A stretch of 64,000 nt of DNA from DFXE01 sp032054765 (GTDB lineage: Bacteria > Bacteroidota > Bacteroidia > Bacteroidales > Tannerellaceae): the NCBI GenBank assembly GCA_032054765.1, contig DAMBSC010000013.1, positions 1 to 64,000 of the forward strand, written 5' to 3'. The position numbers and the translations under genes are program-made. Positions 7,648-16,116 of this stretch are shown here, one piece after another. Under the pieces are notes generated by a model. That model was given only the letters and a program-made list of their open reading frames with translations, had not been told where the DNA came from and did not search any database. The stretch's first letter is position 1. Every line of letters starts with the position of its first letter.

Positions 7648-8381
7648 TCGTGTTGGGCTGCTTTAGTTATGAATTCAGCCTTCTCAGTTACTTCTTCTTC
7701 AATGGCTACTTCTTCCTCAATAAATTTCCAACCACCAATCATTGATGAAGTTACACCGCGGCGTTCAATATAATCATGATAAAATACCAGATATACATGT
7801 ACAATGGCAAACAGAATAAAAAACCACATTAAGAAATGATGTGTCTGGCGTGCCATTAAATCGCCTCCCATTATAGGGATCGTCCATGCAAATAATTGTG
7901 GAAGTAATGACTTACTCATCTTGGCATAGAGTCCGAATCCGGTGACGCATTGTAATAAAAATGCACAGAAAGATGCAAAATAGATAACACTGGCTAGGGT
8001 ATTATGACCAATACTTTCAACCGGTTTGGTTTTTACCATCAATACATCTACTTTGATGACATTAAAAAATTCTTTCCATTGTGTCTTCTTTAGGGGGATA
8101 AAATTATTCCAGTGTGAGTATCTATTGCCGACAAATCCCCAATAAATACGAAATACGAAATTAAAGAAGAATACAAATGCAGTTACGAAATGAATGAAAC
8201 GTATCGTCCCAAACCAGTAACTAAAATTTGCTTCTGTTTCTTTTAATATAGCGATAGGATCTGCTATCAGATAACCGGTAATACAAAGGATGAGAATACA
8301 TAAAGCATTTAACCAATGGAAAAAGCGTACTGGTAATTCCCATACATAAACTTCTCTCAAACGTTTTTTACGACTTCTCAT
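7644..8381 (-). CDS. hyaC: Hydrogenase cytochrome b subunit (membrane anchor)
   Basis: A 245-residue diheme cytochrome b of the HyaC family. It anchors the periplasm-facing hydrogenase dimer and passes electrons to the quinone pool. Four hydrophobic segments are visible (about 22-42, 68-92, 128-152, 178-202). Candidate heme-ligand histidines lie in RFFHWLNA, IHFVTA, QTHHFLMWF and IVHVYLVFYHDY, matching the family. The C-terminus is a charged tail rich in Glu. It is 14 bp downstream of hyaB and overlaps hyaD by 4 bp. E. coli HyaC is of similar length. Confidence 0.94.
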   Translation of the reverse strand: MRSRKKRLREVYVWELPVRFFHWLNALCILILCITGYLIADPIAILKETEANFSYWFGTIRFIHFVTAFVFFFNFVFRIYWGFVGNRYSHWNNFIPLKKTQWKEFFNVIKVDVLMVKTKPVESIGHNTLASVIYFASFCAFLLQCVTGFGLYAKMSKSLLPQLFAWTIPIMGGDLMARQTHHFLMWFFILFAIVHVYLVFYHDYIERRGVTSSMIGGWKFIEEEVAIEEEVTEKAEFITKAAQHE

Positions 8382-8395
8382 AGGAGTGAATTTTT

Positions 8396-10117
8396 TTAGA
8401 ATGTATCCATTTGATGTACATATTTTCCTTCTTCATCATAAAGGTGTACAGCACAAGCCAGGCAAGGATCAAAGGAGTGTATAGTCCTGAGTATTTCCAA
8501 TGGTTGTTTAGGATCGAAAACAGGAGTATCAATCAGGGATGCCTCATAAGCGGAGCGTACTCCTTTTTCGTCTCTTGGAGAAGCATTCCAGGTTGTTGGG
8601 ACCACCATCTGGTAATTCTTTACTTTCTTATCTTCAATAACAATAAAATGTGCCAACGCTCCACGTGGTGCTTCGCTAAGGCCTACTCCCTGTATTTTGT
8701 CTGGCCATGATTTAGTATGCCATAAATCATGATTTACCATACGGTTATCTCCATGTTTAAGGTTGGTCATTAATTGCTCAAAGACATCCAAGGCCCAATC
8801 AGCTATCAATTTGGTTTCCAAACCACGTGCAGCTGTACGTCCTAAGGTGGAGAAGAGGGCTTCTGCCGGTAGATTTAGTTTTTTCAATGTGTCGTCAATC
8901 AATGATTTTTGAGGTTCTTTACCAGCTGCATAAGCAACGACCATGCGTGCTAATGGACCTACCTCCATTGGTTGTTCTCTCCAACGAGGAGTTTTGATCC
9001 AACTATATTTATCTTCAATATTTAGGTGATTATAAGGAGGATTCGGGCCAGTGTAATGCAGATCGGTTTCACCTTCATAAGGATGCAACCCTTTATTATC
9101 TCCGTCTTTATACTTATACCATGAATGGTATATGTATTCTTTTATCTCGTCAGGGGAGTTTGCATCTACAGGATATACTTTAGAAAGATCCCTGTCCATT
9201 ACAATACCTCTTGGAAAAAAGAAATTATCCGTATCTTCATAACCATAATTAGGCAAATCGCCATAAGCCAGATAGTTTTTAATGCCTCCGCCAATTTTTC
9301 CCCATTCCTCCTTGTATACGTCTGCAATTAGAAGTAGATCCGGAATATATACCTGATCAATGAATGTTTTAGCTTCTTCTAATTTTTGTTTAACGAATGC
9401 AAGACGTTCCGAGTTAATGGAATTCGCTTCATTCAGATTTATACTGCAAGGCATACCACCCACGACAAAATTAGGATGCGGATTTTTACCACCGAATACT
9501 GTATGTATCTTTACGACTTCCTTCTGCCATTCCAATGCTTCCAAATAATGTGCTACAGCAATCAGATTCTGTTCAGGAGTCAGTTTGTATGCTGGATGTC
9601 CCCAGTAACCATTAGCAAATATTCCTAATTGGCCACTCTCCACAAATTTCTTGATACGTTCTTGTATACCTGTGAAATAACCAACAGAACTTTTCGGCCA
9701 CGCAGATAATTGTTGTGCTGCTGCTGCAGCAGCGGCAGGGTCTGCTTTTAAAGAAGATACCACATCAACCCAATCCAATGCATGGAGATGATAAAAATGT
9801 ACTACATGATCATGCATATACAATGTGGCAATCATCAGATTTCTAACATATTCGGCGTTAGGAGGTACCACAATACCCAAGGCATTTTCAACTGCCCGGA
9901 CGGAACAAAGTGAATGAGTGGAAGTACAAACCCCACAAACCCGACCTACGAAAGCCCATACATCCCGCGGATCACGCCCTTTTACGATAGTTTCAATACC
10001 CCGGACCATAGTACCCGAGCTATATGCATCTTTAATTTTACCTCCTTCTATTTCTGCTTCGATCCTGAGATGTCCTTCAATACGGGTAATCGGATCGACT
10101 ACTATTCTTTCTGACAT
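8396..10117 (-). CDS. hyaB: [NiFe] hydrogenase large subunit, group 1 uptake type
   Basis: A 573-residue catalytic subunit. The nickel-iron site cysteines are present: RVCGVCTSTH (C61, C64) in the N-terminal L1 motif and DPCLACAVH (C552, C555) near the end. Residues 559-573 after His558 are the tail expected to be removed by HyaD, the same tail length as in E. coli HyaB. It oxidises H2 at the outer face of the inner membrane, together with the Tat-exported small subunit. The order on the minus strand is hyaA, hyaB, hyaC, hyaD. A 67-bp gap before it contains 7-bp repeats. Confidence 0.97.
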   Translation of the reverse strand: MSERIVVDPITRIEGHLRIEAEIEGGKIKDAYSSGTMVRGIETIVKGRDPRDVWAFVGRVCGVCTSTHSLCSVRAVENALGIVVPPNAEYVRNLMIATLYMHDHVVHFYHLHALDWVDVVSSLKADPAAAAAAAQQLSAWPKSSVGYFTGIQERIKKFVESGQLGIFANGYWGHPAYKLTPEQNLIAVAHYLEALEWQKEVVKIHTVFGGKNPHPNFVVGGMPCSINLNEANSINSERLAFVKQKLEEAKTFIDQVYIPDLLLIADVYKEEWGKIGGGIKNYLAYGDLPNYGYEDTDNFFFPRGIVMDRDLSKVYPVDANSPDEIKEYIYHSWYKYKDGDNKGLHPYEGETDLHYTGPNPPYNHLNIEDKYSWIKTPRWREQPMEVGPLARMVVAYAAGKEPQKSLIDDTLKKLNLPAEALFSTLGRTAARGLETKLIADWALDVFEQLMTNLKHGDNRMVNHDLWHTKSWPDKIQGVGLSEAPRGALAHFIVIEDKKVKNYQMVVPTTWNASPRDEKGVRSAYEASLIDTPVFDPKQPLEILRTIHSFDPCLACAVHLYDEEGKYVHQMDTF

Positions 10118-10134
10118 GGTATTTATTTTTTTGA

Positions 10135-10194
10135 ACGATTAACGATTAGCTATTAATGATTAATTGTTACTAAAACGTTAATCCTTAATCGTTA
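10135..10194. repeat. 7-bp tandem repeats (RYGATTA type) between hyaA and hyaB
   Basis: Five contiguous heptads run from 10135 to 10169: ACGATTA, ACGATTA, GCTATTA, ATGATTA, ATTGTTA. An inverted arm at 10176-10194 reads as ACGATTA and AGGATTA on the other strand and overlaps the last codons of hyaA. The whole could fold as a hairpin in the hya mRNA between the small and large subunit genes. Confidence 0.75.
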
Positions 10195-11270
10195 TTTTCT
10201 TCGTTATCAATAAGTTTCTTTTTTCGTATATTGGTGGCTACGGCATGTACGGCAATTCCTGCTGCTGTTGCTGCACCGATTGCCAAACCTATCTGATCGG
10301 CTGTCGCTTCTATACCAAATCCTGTTGCATCGGGGATATGTTTATAGAATGGCGCATTATCCCAGAAATCAGCTTCACTACATCCAATACACGGATGACC
10401 GCTCTGTATAGGATAACTAACGCCTTCATTCCATTTGATAATTCCACATGAATTATAAGTATTGGGGCCTTTACAGCCTACTTTATATAAGCAATACCCT
10501 CTTTTAGCATTTTCATCATCAAAACTTTCCACAAACAATCCGGCATCGTAATTGGCCCTACGATAGCAGGAATCATGAACTCTTCTTGAATAGAATGCTT
10601 TCGGTCGCCCTAGTCCGTCAAGTTGAGGTATGCCTTCGAAGGTTAACATATGAACAACAACTCCAGCCATCACCTCCGCAATGGGAGGACATCCTTGAAC
10701 ATTAATGACCGGTTTTCCTTTAATAATCTTATGAGCCGACCTGGCTCCTGTTGGATTTGGATTTGCCGCTTGTATACATCCTGCTGAAGCACAGTTCCCC
10801 CAGGCAATAACAGCTTTAGCTCCAGCCGCAGCTTCTTCTACAATCTGCCGTGCACTCTGTCCTCCAACACAACAGTAGGCTTCATCTTTTGTCGGAATAG
10901 ATCCTTCTACCATCAGCAGGTATTCACCATAATACTTTTTCATGGTATCTGCTTTGCATGCTTCAGCCTGATGACCTGCTGCTGCCATTAACGTTTCCGT
11001 ATAATCTAATGATATATTATCAAAAAGAAGTGTCGCCAGTATTGGATGTGCTGTTCGTATAAATGATTCGCTACAACAGGTGCATTCTTGTAGATGTAGC
11101 CATATTATTGGAAGACGGGGCTTCGTTTCCAGGGCATTTACCACCTGAACTATTCCACTTGATTCCAGCCCAAGCCAGGCTGCCATAGCAGTACAGAATT
11201 TGAGGAAGTCTCTTCGTGTGACACCTTTTTGCATGCACTCTTCATAAACAGTAGGTCTTTTCTCTTCCAT
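10185..11270 (-). CDS. hyaA: [NiFe] hydrogenase small subunit, six-Cys proximal cluster type
   Basis: A 361-residue iron-sulfur subunit exported by Tat (TRRDFLKF, R19-R20) and anchored by a C-terminal helix (about 325-348). The proximal cluster region has ECTCCSES (C63, C65, C66), GNCASAGC (C160, C165) and GCPP (C194). C65 and C165 match the two extra cysteines (C19 and C120 of mature E. coli Hyd-1) that build the [4Fe-3S] cluster of oxygen-tolerant enzymes; standard enzymes have Gly there. Distal ligands are H232, C235, C260, C266; medial ligands are C275, C294, C297. Closest in pattern to group 1d. It lies 36 bp after hypE in the same operon. Confidence 0.97.
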   Translation of the reverse strand: MEEKRPTVYEECMQKGVTRRDFLKFCTAMAAWLGLESSGIVQVVNALETKPRLPIIWLHLQECTCCSESFIRTAHPILATLLFDNISLDYTETLMAAAGHQAEACKADTMKKYYGEYLLMVEGSIPTKDEAYCCVGGQSARQIVEEAAAGAKAVIAWGNCASAGCIQAANPNPTGARSAHKIIKGKPVINVQGCPPIAEVMAGVVVHMLTFEGIPQLDGLGRPKAFYSRRVHDSCYRRANYDAGLFVESFDDENAKRGYCLYKVGCKGPNTYNSCGIIKWNEGVSYPIQSGHPCIGCSEADFWDNAPFYKHIPDATGFGIEATADQIGLAIGAATAAGIAVHAVATNIRKKKLIDNEENND

Positions 11271-11306
11271 ACATACAAGTATTATAATAATTTAAAATTC
11301 TCTTAA

Positions 11307-12344
11307 TTAACATATTCTTGGGAGTTGATCTCCCGTCAACATATCGATAATCCTGTATCCTCCATACAAAGTCTTCATTCTTACCAACGATTTTCCGGTT
11401 TCTACTCTCCCTATAATTGTAGCTTCTTTCCCTTCTGGAAAGTTATTCATTATCTGAATGGCTTTCGAAGAATATTCCTCAGGTAGGATAACGAGTATCA
11501 CACCTTCGTTAGCAATATATAGCGGATCAAGTCCTAATATCTCAGATGCAGAACGAACAGCTTCAGGTATAGGTAAAGAGTTCTCGTCTAACACGATCTC
11601 AACGTGAGCAGAATGAGCTATTTCATTCAAAGTAGTAGCCACTCCGCCACGCGTAGGATCTCTGAGAAGATGTACTACTCCTATACAATTTAACAATTCA
11701 AAAATCATATTGTTTAATGAGGCTGTGTCGCTTTGAAGTATTGTTTCGAACCCAAGACTTTCACGCTCAGATAATATAGTTATTCCATGTACCCCTATCG
11801 GGCCACTACAGATAACGACATCACCTGGACTTACATTTCTGGGGGATATATTGATTTTATCTGGCACAATACCTATTCCACTGGTATTAATAAAAATCTT
11901 GTCACATTTTCCCCGTTCTACAACTTTGGTGTCTCCGGCAATTATCTTTACGCCAGCCTTTTCTGACGCTTCTTTCATGGATAGTACTATTTGTTGTAAA
12001 TCATTTAACGGTAGGCCTTCTTCCATAATAAATCCTGCTGTAAGGTATAATGGTTTTGCACCGCAACAAGCAAGATCATTGACAGTTCCGTTGATTGCCA
12101 GATCACCGATATTTCCACCAGGAAAAAAAATAGGATCGACCACAAATGAGTCAGTTGAATAAGCTATACATCCTTTTTCCATATTAAAGATACATCCGTC
12201 ATGATTCTGCTCAAGTAATGGATTTTTAAAAGCGGGATAGAATATATCATGTATTAATTGATAGGTCATACGGCCACCGCTACCATGTGACAGTTGCACA
12301 CAATCTGAATCAGTAAATGGTATGGGGCAAGCGATATTTTTCAT
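11307..12344 (-). CDS. hypE: Hydrogenase maturation protein HypE
   Basis: A 345-residue carbamoyl dehydratase. HypE takes the carbamoyl group from HypF onto its C-terminal cysteine and dehydrates it with ATP to the thiocyanate that supplies CN ligands of the NiFe site. The required C-terminal PRxC is intact (LPRIC, last residue Cys345). The AIR-synthase-like fold is supported by LSHGSGGRM near residue 18, DSFVVDP, GDLAINGTVNDLACCGA and DPTRGGVA. It lies 2 bp after hypD and 36 bp before hyaA. Confidence 0.96.
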   Translation of the reverse strand: MKNIACPIPFTDSDCVQLSHGSGGRMTYQLIHDIFYPAFKNPLLEQNHDGCIFNMEKGCIAYSTDSFVVDPIFFPGGNIGDLAINGTVNDLACCGAKPLYLTAGFIMEEGLPLNDLQQIVLSMKEASEKAGVKIIAGDTKVVERGKCDKIFINTSGIGIVPDKINISPRNVSPGDVVICSGPIGVHGITILSERESLGFETILQSDTASLNNMIFELLNCIGVVHLLRDPTRGGVATTLNEIAHSAHVEIVLDENSLPIPEAVRSASEILGLDPLYIANEGVILVILPEEYSSKAIQIMNNFPEGKEATIIGRVETGKSLVRMKTLYGGYRIIDMLTGDQLPRIC

Positions 12345-12346
12345 TC

Positions 12347-13426
12347 TTATTTATATTTATAATAGGCCGCGCAGACACCTTCTGAAGATACCATAGGTGC
12401 CCCTATCGGGTGTGATGGTAAACATTTATTGCCGAAATACGGGCAATCGTCTGCCTGTTTAAGTCCTCTCATAATATCTCCTGCAATGCAGACTGTTTCC
12501 AAATCCTTCCCAACTCTTTCGATTACCAGAGGTACATATTTTTTCTGGGAAATATAAATGGATTTTAGCTTTAAACCGCTTTTGGGGAGTACACCAATTC
12601 CACGCCATTCCAGATCACATGGTTCCAGCATCTCAAACATTAAATCACGAGCTTTAATATTTCCATTATCAGAAACCGCACGTTTGTACGCATTGTTTAC
12701 CTTATATATGCCAGCCTCTAACTGTTTTATACATTGATATATACCGTACAGCAGATCTGCCGGTTCAAAACCGGTTACTATCATAGGTGTTTTATATATT
12801 TCTGCTAATCGATAGTAAGGTTGATTTCCTGTTATGGCACAGACATGGCCGGCAAGCAAGAACCCATTCACTTGACATAAGGGATCGGAAAGGATGGCTT
12901 CAATAGCTGGAGGTACAGTAAACAAGGAGGTCAGAAGAGAAATATTTGATATGCTCTGTCTTAGAGCCTCTTTTATAGTTGTAAGATATATTGGTATAGT
13001 TGTCTCAAAACCAATAGCAAAGAATATGATGTGTTTATCAGGGTTATCAGCTGCTATTTTGAGAGCATCTAATGGTGAATATAAAATACGAACATCTGCA
13101 CCTCGTGCCTTTGCCGTCAATAAATCTGTTTTACTGCCTGGTACACGCATCATGTCTCCAAAAGAAGCCAGTATAATATTTTGTCTTTGAGCTAACTCGA
13201 TTGCCTGATCTATTATGGTCTCAGAAGTAACGCACACGGGACATCCAGGTCCATGAAGCAAACGAATTTCTTTGGGTAACATTTCTTCGAGTCGATAGCG
13301 GGCAATTACATGTGTCTGACCGCCGCATATCTCCATAATATTCCAAGGACGTGTCACTGTTTTGCGGATAGCTTCTGTCAGCGATTTAATGTGTTGGGGA
13401 TTTCTATATTCATCATTATAACTCAT
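12347..13426 (-). CDS. hypD: Hydrogenase maturation protein HypD
   Basis: A 359-residue Fe-S scaffold protein that, with HypC, assembles the Fe(CN)2CO moiety. Conserved family motifs are ICGGQTH (catalytic Cys), LLHGPGCPVCVT (redox cysteines), FFAIGFETTIP, and the C-terminal cluster cysteines in CIAGDIMRGLKQADDCPYFG and NKCLPSHPIGAPMVSSEGVC. It overlaps hypC by 4 bp and precedes hypE by 2 bp, consistent with translational coupling. Confidence 0.96.
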   Translation of the reverse strand: MSYNDEYRNPQHIKSLTEAIRKTVTRPWNIMEICGGQTHVIARYRLEEMLPKEIRLLHGPGCPVCVTSETIIDQAIELAQRQNIILASFGDMMRVPGSKTDLLTAKARGADVRILYSPLDALKIAADNPDKHIIFFAIGFETTIPIYLTTIKEALRQSISNISLLTSLFTVPPAIEAILSDPLCQVNGFLLAGHVCAITGNQPYYRLAEIYKTPMIVTGFEPADLLYGIYQCIKQLEAGIYKVNNAYKRAVSDNGNIKARDLMFEMLEPCDLEWRGIGVLPKSGLKLKSIYISQKKYVPLVIERVGKDLETVCIAGDIMRGLKQADDCPYFGNKCLPSHPIGAPMVSSEGVCAAYYKYK

Positions 13427-13671
13427 GAATCAGATCGGGTTTCGTTAGCTTGAGAGATAGCATTCAGATCGTCTAACGTTTGTTTAGCTTCAGCTTCATT
13501 AAGTACCGAGATGGCCATACCGGCATGTGCCAGTATATAATCGCCTACCAAAACATCTACCCATTGAACGCAGATGTTCTTTGTAACTCCCCCGAAATCA
13601 ACTCTGGCCATAACCAGATCAGGAGTAGAATCATCAATACTTATTATCTTTCCCGGTACTGCCAAACACAT
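13423..13671 (-). CDS. hypC: Hydrogenase maturation chaperone HypC
   Basis: An 82-residue chaperone. The N-terminal MCLAVPGKI is diagnostic; Cys2 holds the iron-ligand group together with HypD and hands it to the large subunit precursor. This is the first gene of the minus-strand hypCDE-hyaABCD operon and is followed by hypD with a 4-bp overlap. A TACTTTTG box on the minus strand (13695-13702) lies 23 bp upstream and is the likely operon promoter. Confidence 0.95.
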   Translation of the reverse strand: MCLAVPGKIISIDDSTPDLVMARVDFGGVTKNICVQWVDVLVGDYILAHAGMAISVLNEAEAKQTLDDLNAISQANETRSDS

Positions 13672-13694
13672 AATTATCTTACTAAATACTTCAT

Positions 13695-13702
13695 CAAAAG
13701 TA
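13695..13702 (-). promoter_or_regulatory. Promoter box of hypCDE-hyaABCD operon
   Basis: CAAAAGTA on the + strand is TACTTTTG on the minus strand, fitting TAnnTTTG, 23 bp before the hypC ATG. No clear -33 TTTG is seen, which may mean an activator is needed. Confidence 0.55.
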
Positions 13703-13748
13703 ACGAATACTTTTTATATAAAATGTAATAAAAGACACATTATTCTTT

Positions 13749-13756
13749 TACATTTG
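13749..13756 (+). promoter_or_regulatory. hypF promoter box 4 bp before ATG
   Basis: TACATTTG fits TAnnTTTG and ends only 4 bp before the hypF ATG at 13761. Transcription from it would start at or near the A of the start codon, giving a leaderless message. Confidence 0.55.
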
Positions 13757-13760
13757 CCTT

Positions 13761-16019
13761 ATGACTCAGAAATGTGTAAGTATTCATATACAGGGATTGG
13801 TCCAAGGTGTTGGTTTTCGTCCATTTGTTTATCGTCTTGCAAACGAATTAAATATAAAAGGAGTAGTAGAGAACCAAGTGAATGGAGTTGTCATAAGAGC
13901 TTTACTTACAGAAGAACAATGTAAACAGTTTATTGAACATATAAAGAACGAAAAACCGATTGTTTCCGAAATTAATTCTATTCATATTGGAGAAATCCCT
14001 ATAGAGGAATACAACTCTTTTTCTATCGTGGCAAGCAAATCAGAAAATGAAGAATTAATCACTCAGATAGCTCCAGATATAGCCGTTTGTCCTGAGTGTA
14101 TAAAGGAACGTAAAGTTCAAGAACACAGACTCAGTTATCCGTTCATAAACTGTACTCTTTGTGGTCCTCGTTTTTCTATTATAAAAGGCTTGCCGTATGA
14201 TCGCAAACAAACTACTATGTATACGTTTACAATGTGTACGGTGTGTGAAAATGAATATACAGCAGTTCCGAATCGACGTTTTCATGCACAACCAATTGCT
14301 TGTAATAACTGCGGTCCGGTTTATTATGCATCTGACAAAAGATATCCGGAACCTTATTCTTCCTTACTTGAACAGACTGTATTACATATTAAGAGCGAAG
14401 AGGTAATTGCAGTAAAAGGAATCGGAGGATACCATTTAGTATGCGACGCGTTAAGCAAAAAAGCCGTTTTACATTTAAGAGAAATAAAAGATAGGGATAC
14501 AAAACCTTTTGCTGTCATGTTTCGTGATTTGGAGAGTATACAAACATATGCCTATATCACTCCGAAGGACGAAGAGACTTTACTATCATGGCGTAGACCT
14601 ATTGTACTATTAAAGCAACATACACCATTAGCTGAAGGGGTTAATCCGCGTATGCAAACGTTAGGATGTATGCTTCCCTATATGCCTCTTCATTATGATT
14701 GGTTTGAAAAGCTTGAAACTCCAGTTCTTACTATGACAAGCGGTAATATCAGTGATCTGCCGATAGCTATCTCATATGAAGAAGCTGAAGAACATTTCAG
14801 AGGCAAAGTCTCTTATATTCTACATCATAATAGGGATATCCATAACCGTGTAGATGACTCGGTTCTACAGGTGTGTAGGAATGTTCCTTGTTTGATACGT
14901 CGATCACGAGGATATGTACCTGAACCCTTCTTTATAAAACAGCATATAGATGGAATTCTCGCATTCGGTGCGGAAAGGGTAAATACATTTGCTTTAGGTA
15001 AGGGAAATACAATCTTGCAAAGCCAGTATATTGGTGACCTAAAAAATTGGGAAACCTTTACATTTTATACGGAGTCATTGACACGTTTTCAACAACTATT
15101 TCGATTTACTCCCAAACATTTAGTCTGCGATTTGCATCCTGATTACCTCTCCTCACGGGAGGCTGAACGATTGGCTGAGCATCTATCTTTACCACTTCTA
15201 AGGGTACAGCACCATCATGCACATGCTGTAGCGTGTATGGCAGAGTACGGATTGGATGAACCTGTAATTGCCATAGTGATGGATGGTACAGGCTTAGGAG
15301 ATGACGGAAACAGTTGGGGAGGTGAATTCTTCCTATGCGATAGAAAACAGTATCAACGCTTATCCCATTTGGAGTACAAACCACTTCCTGGAGGAGATAA
15401 AGCTTCAATGGAGCCTTGGCGCATGGCAGTATCGTACCTCCATACATTAAATTTGCCACTTCCAAAAGGTTTTGAGGAAAGAGTAGGAGAGGAGAAGATC
15501 AACCGTCTGAAGCAGATAATAGACAAAGGATTAAATACTCCACAAACTTCTAGTGCCGGCCGTCTGTTTGATGCCGTAGCATCCCTATTGGGTATATGTG
15601 ATGTCTCTACTCACCAGGCTGAAGCTGCCATACTCCTCGAACAGCAAGCTATTACTGCAAATATTAGTAATGAGGAAGTGTATCCATTCTTTATATGCGA
15701 AACATTTATCTCCATGCAACCAGTTGTTGAATCCATTCTGAACGATATTGAAAATGGCATTTCTGTGAATACTATAGCAGCTCGTTTTCATATCACGTTG
15801 GCCCATCTTTTACTTGCGAAAACCAAACAACTACTTTTAGCTACTGGTACAACAAAAGTAATCATCTCAGGGGGCTGCTTTCAAAACAAATATCTCACCG
15901 AAACATTACAATATCTATTCATGCAAGATGAAATATTATTCTATGTCCCTTCTCGAATACCGTGTAATGATAGTGGTATATCTATAGGGCAATTACTGAT
16001 CTGTCATGAAAATATCTAA
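13761..16019 (+). CDS. hypF: Carbamoyltransferase HypF
   Basis: A 752-residue enzyme that makes carbamoyl-AMP from carbamoyl phosphate and ATP and passes the carbamoyl group to HypE. Domains in order: acylphosphatase (residues 1-90, GLVQGVGFRPFVYRLA), two zinc-finger-like motifs (CPECIKE...CTLCGP and CTVCENE...CNNCGP, about 109-185), a YrdC-like domain (about 200-385, with KGIGGYHLVCDA and MTSGNISDLPI), and a Kae1-like C-terminal domain with HHHAHAVACMAEYG and GGCFQNKYL. It is transcribed divergently from hypC. The ATG start fits the family N-terminus. Confidence 0.97.
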   Translation: MTQKCVSIHIQGLVQGVGFRPFVYRLANELNIKGVVENQVNGVVIRALLTEEQCKQFIEHIKNEKPIVSEINSIHIGEIPIEEYNSFSIVASKSENEELITQIAPDIAVCPECIKERKVQEHRLSYPFINCTLCGPRFSIIKGLPYDRKQTTMYTFTMCTVCENEYTAVPNRRFHAQPIACNNCGPVYYASDKRYPEPYSSLLEQTVLHIKSEEVIAVKGIGGYHLVCDALSKKAVLHLREIKDRDTKPFAVMFRDLESIQTYAYITPKDEETLLSWRRPIVLLKQHTPLAEGVNPRMQTLGCMLPYMPLHYDWFEKLETPVLTMTSGNISDLPIAISYEEAEEHFRGKVSYILHHNRDIHNRVDDSVLQVCRNVPCLIRRSRGYVPEPFFIKQHIDGILAFGAERVNTFALGKGNTILQSQYIGDLKNWETFTFYTESLTRFQQLFRFTPKHLVCDLHPDYLSSREAERLAEHLSLPLLRVQHHHAHAVACMAEYGLDEPVIAIVMDGTGLGDDGNSWGGEFFLCDRKQYQRLSHLEYKPLPGGDKASMEPWRMAVSYLHTLNLPLPKGFEERVGEEKINRLKQIIDKGLNTPQTSSAGRLFDAVASLLGICDVSTHQAEAAILLEQQAITANISNEEVYPFFICETFISMQPVVESILNDIENGISVNTIAARFHITLAHLLLAKTKQLLLATGTTKVIISGGCFQNKYLTETLQYLFMQDEILFYVPSRIPCNDSGISIGQLLICHENI

Positions 16020-16078
16020 TATTCTACACAAAAAGGATTATCAAATTATATGTATGAAATCGATAAGGATATTTTCTC

Positions 16079-16086
16079 TACCTTTG
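16079..16086 (+). promoter_or_regulatory. Promoter box of ABC-F gene
   Basis: TACCTTTG fits the TAnnTTTG -7 consensus and lies 30 bp before the ABC-F ATG. Confidence 0.55.
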
Positions 16087-16116
16087 CATCTTCATTTTTA
16101 ATAGGATTAGTTTACA

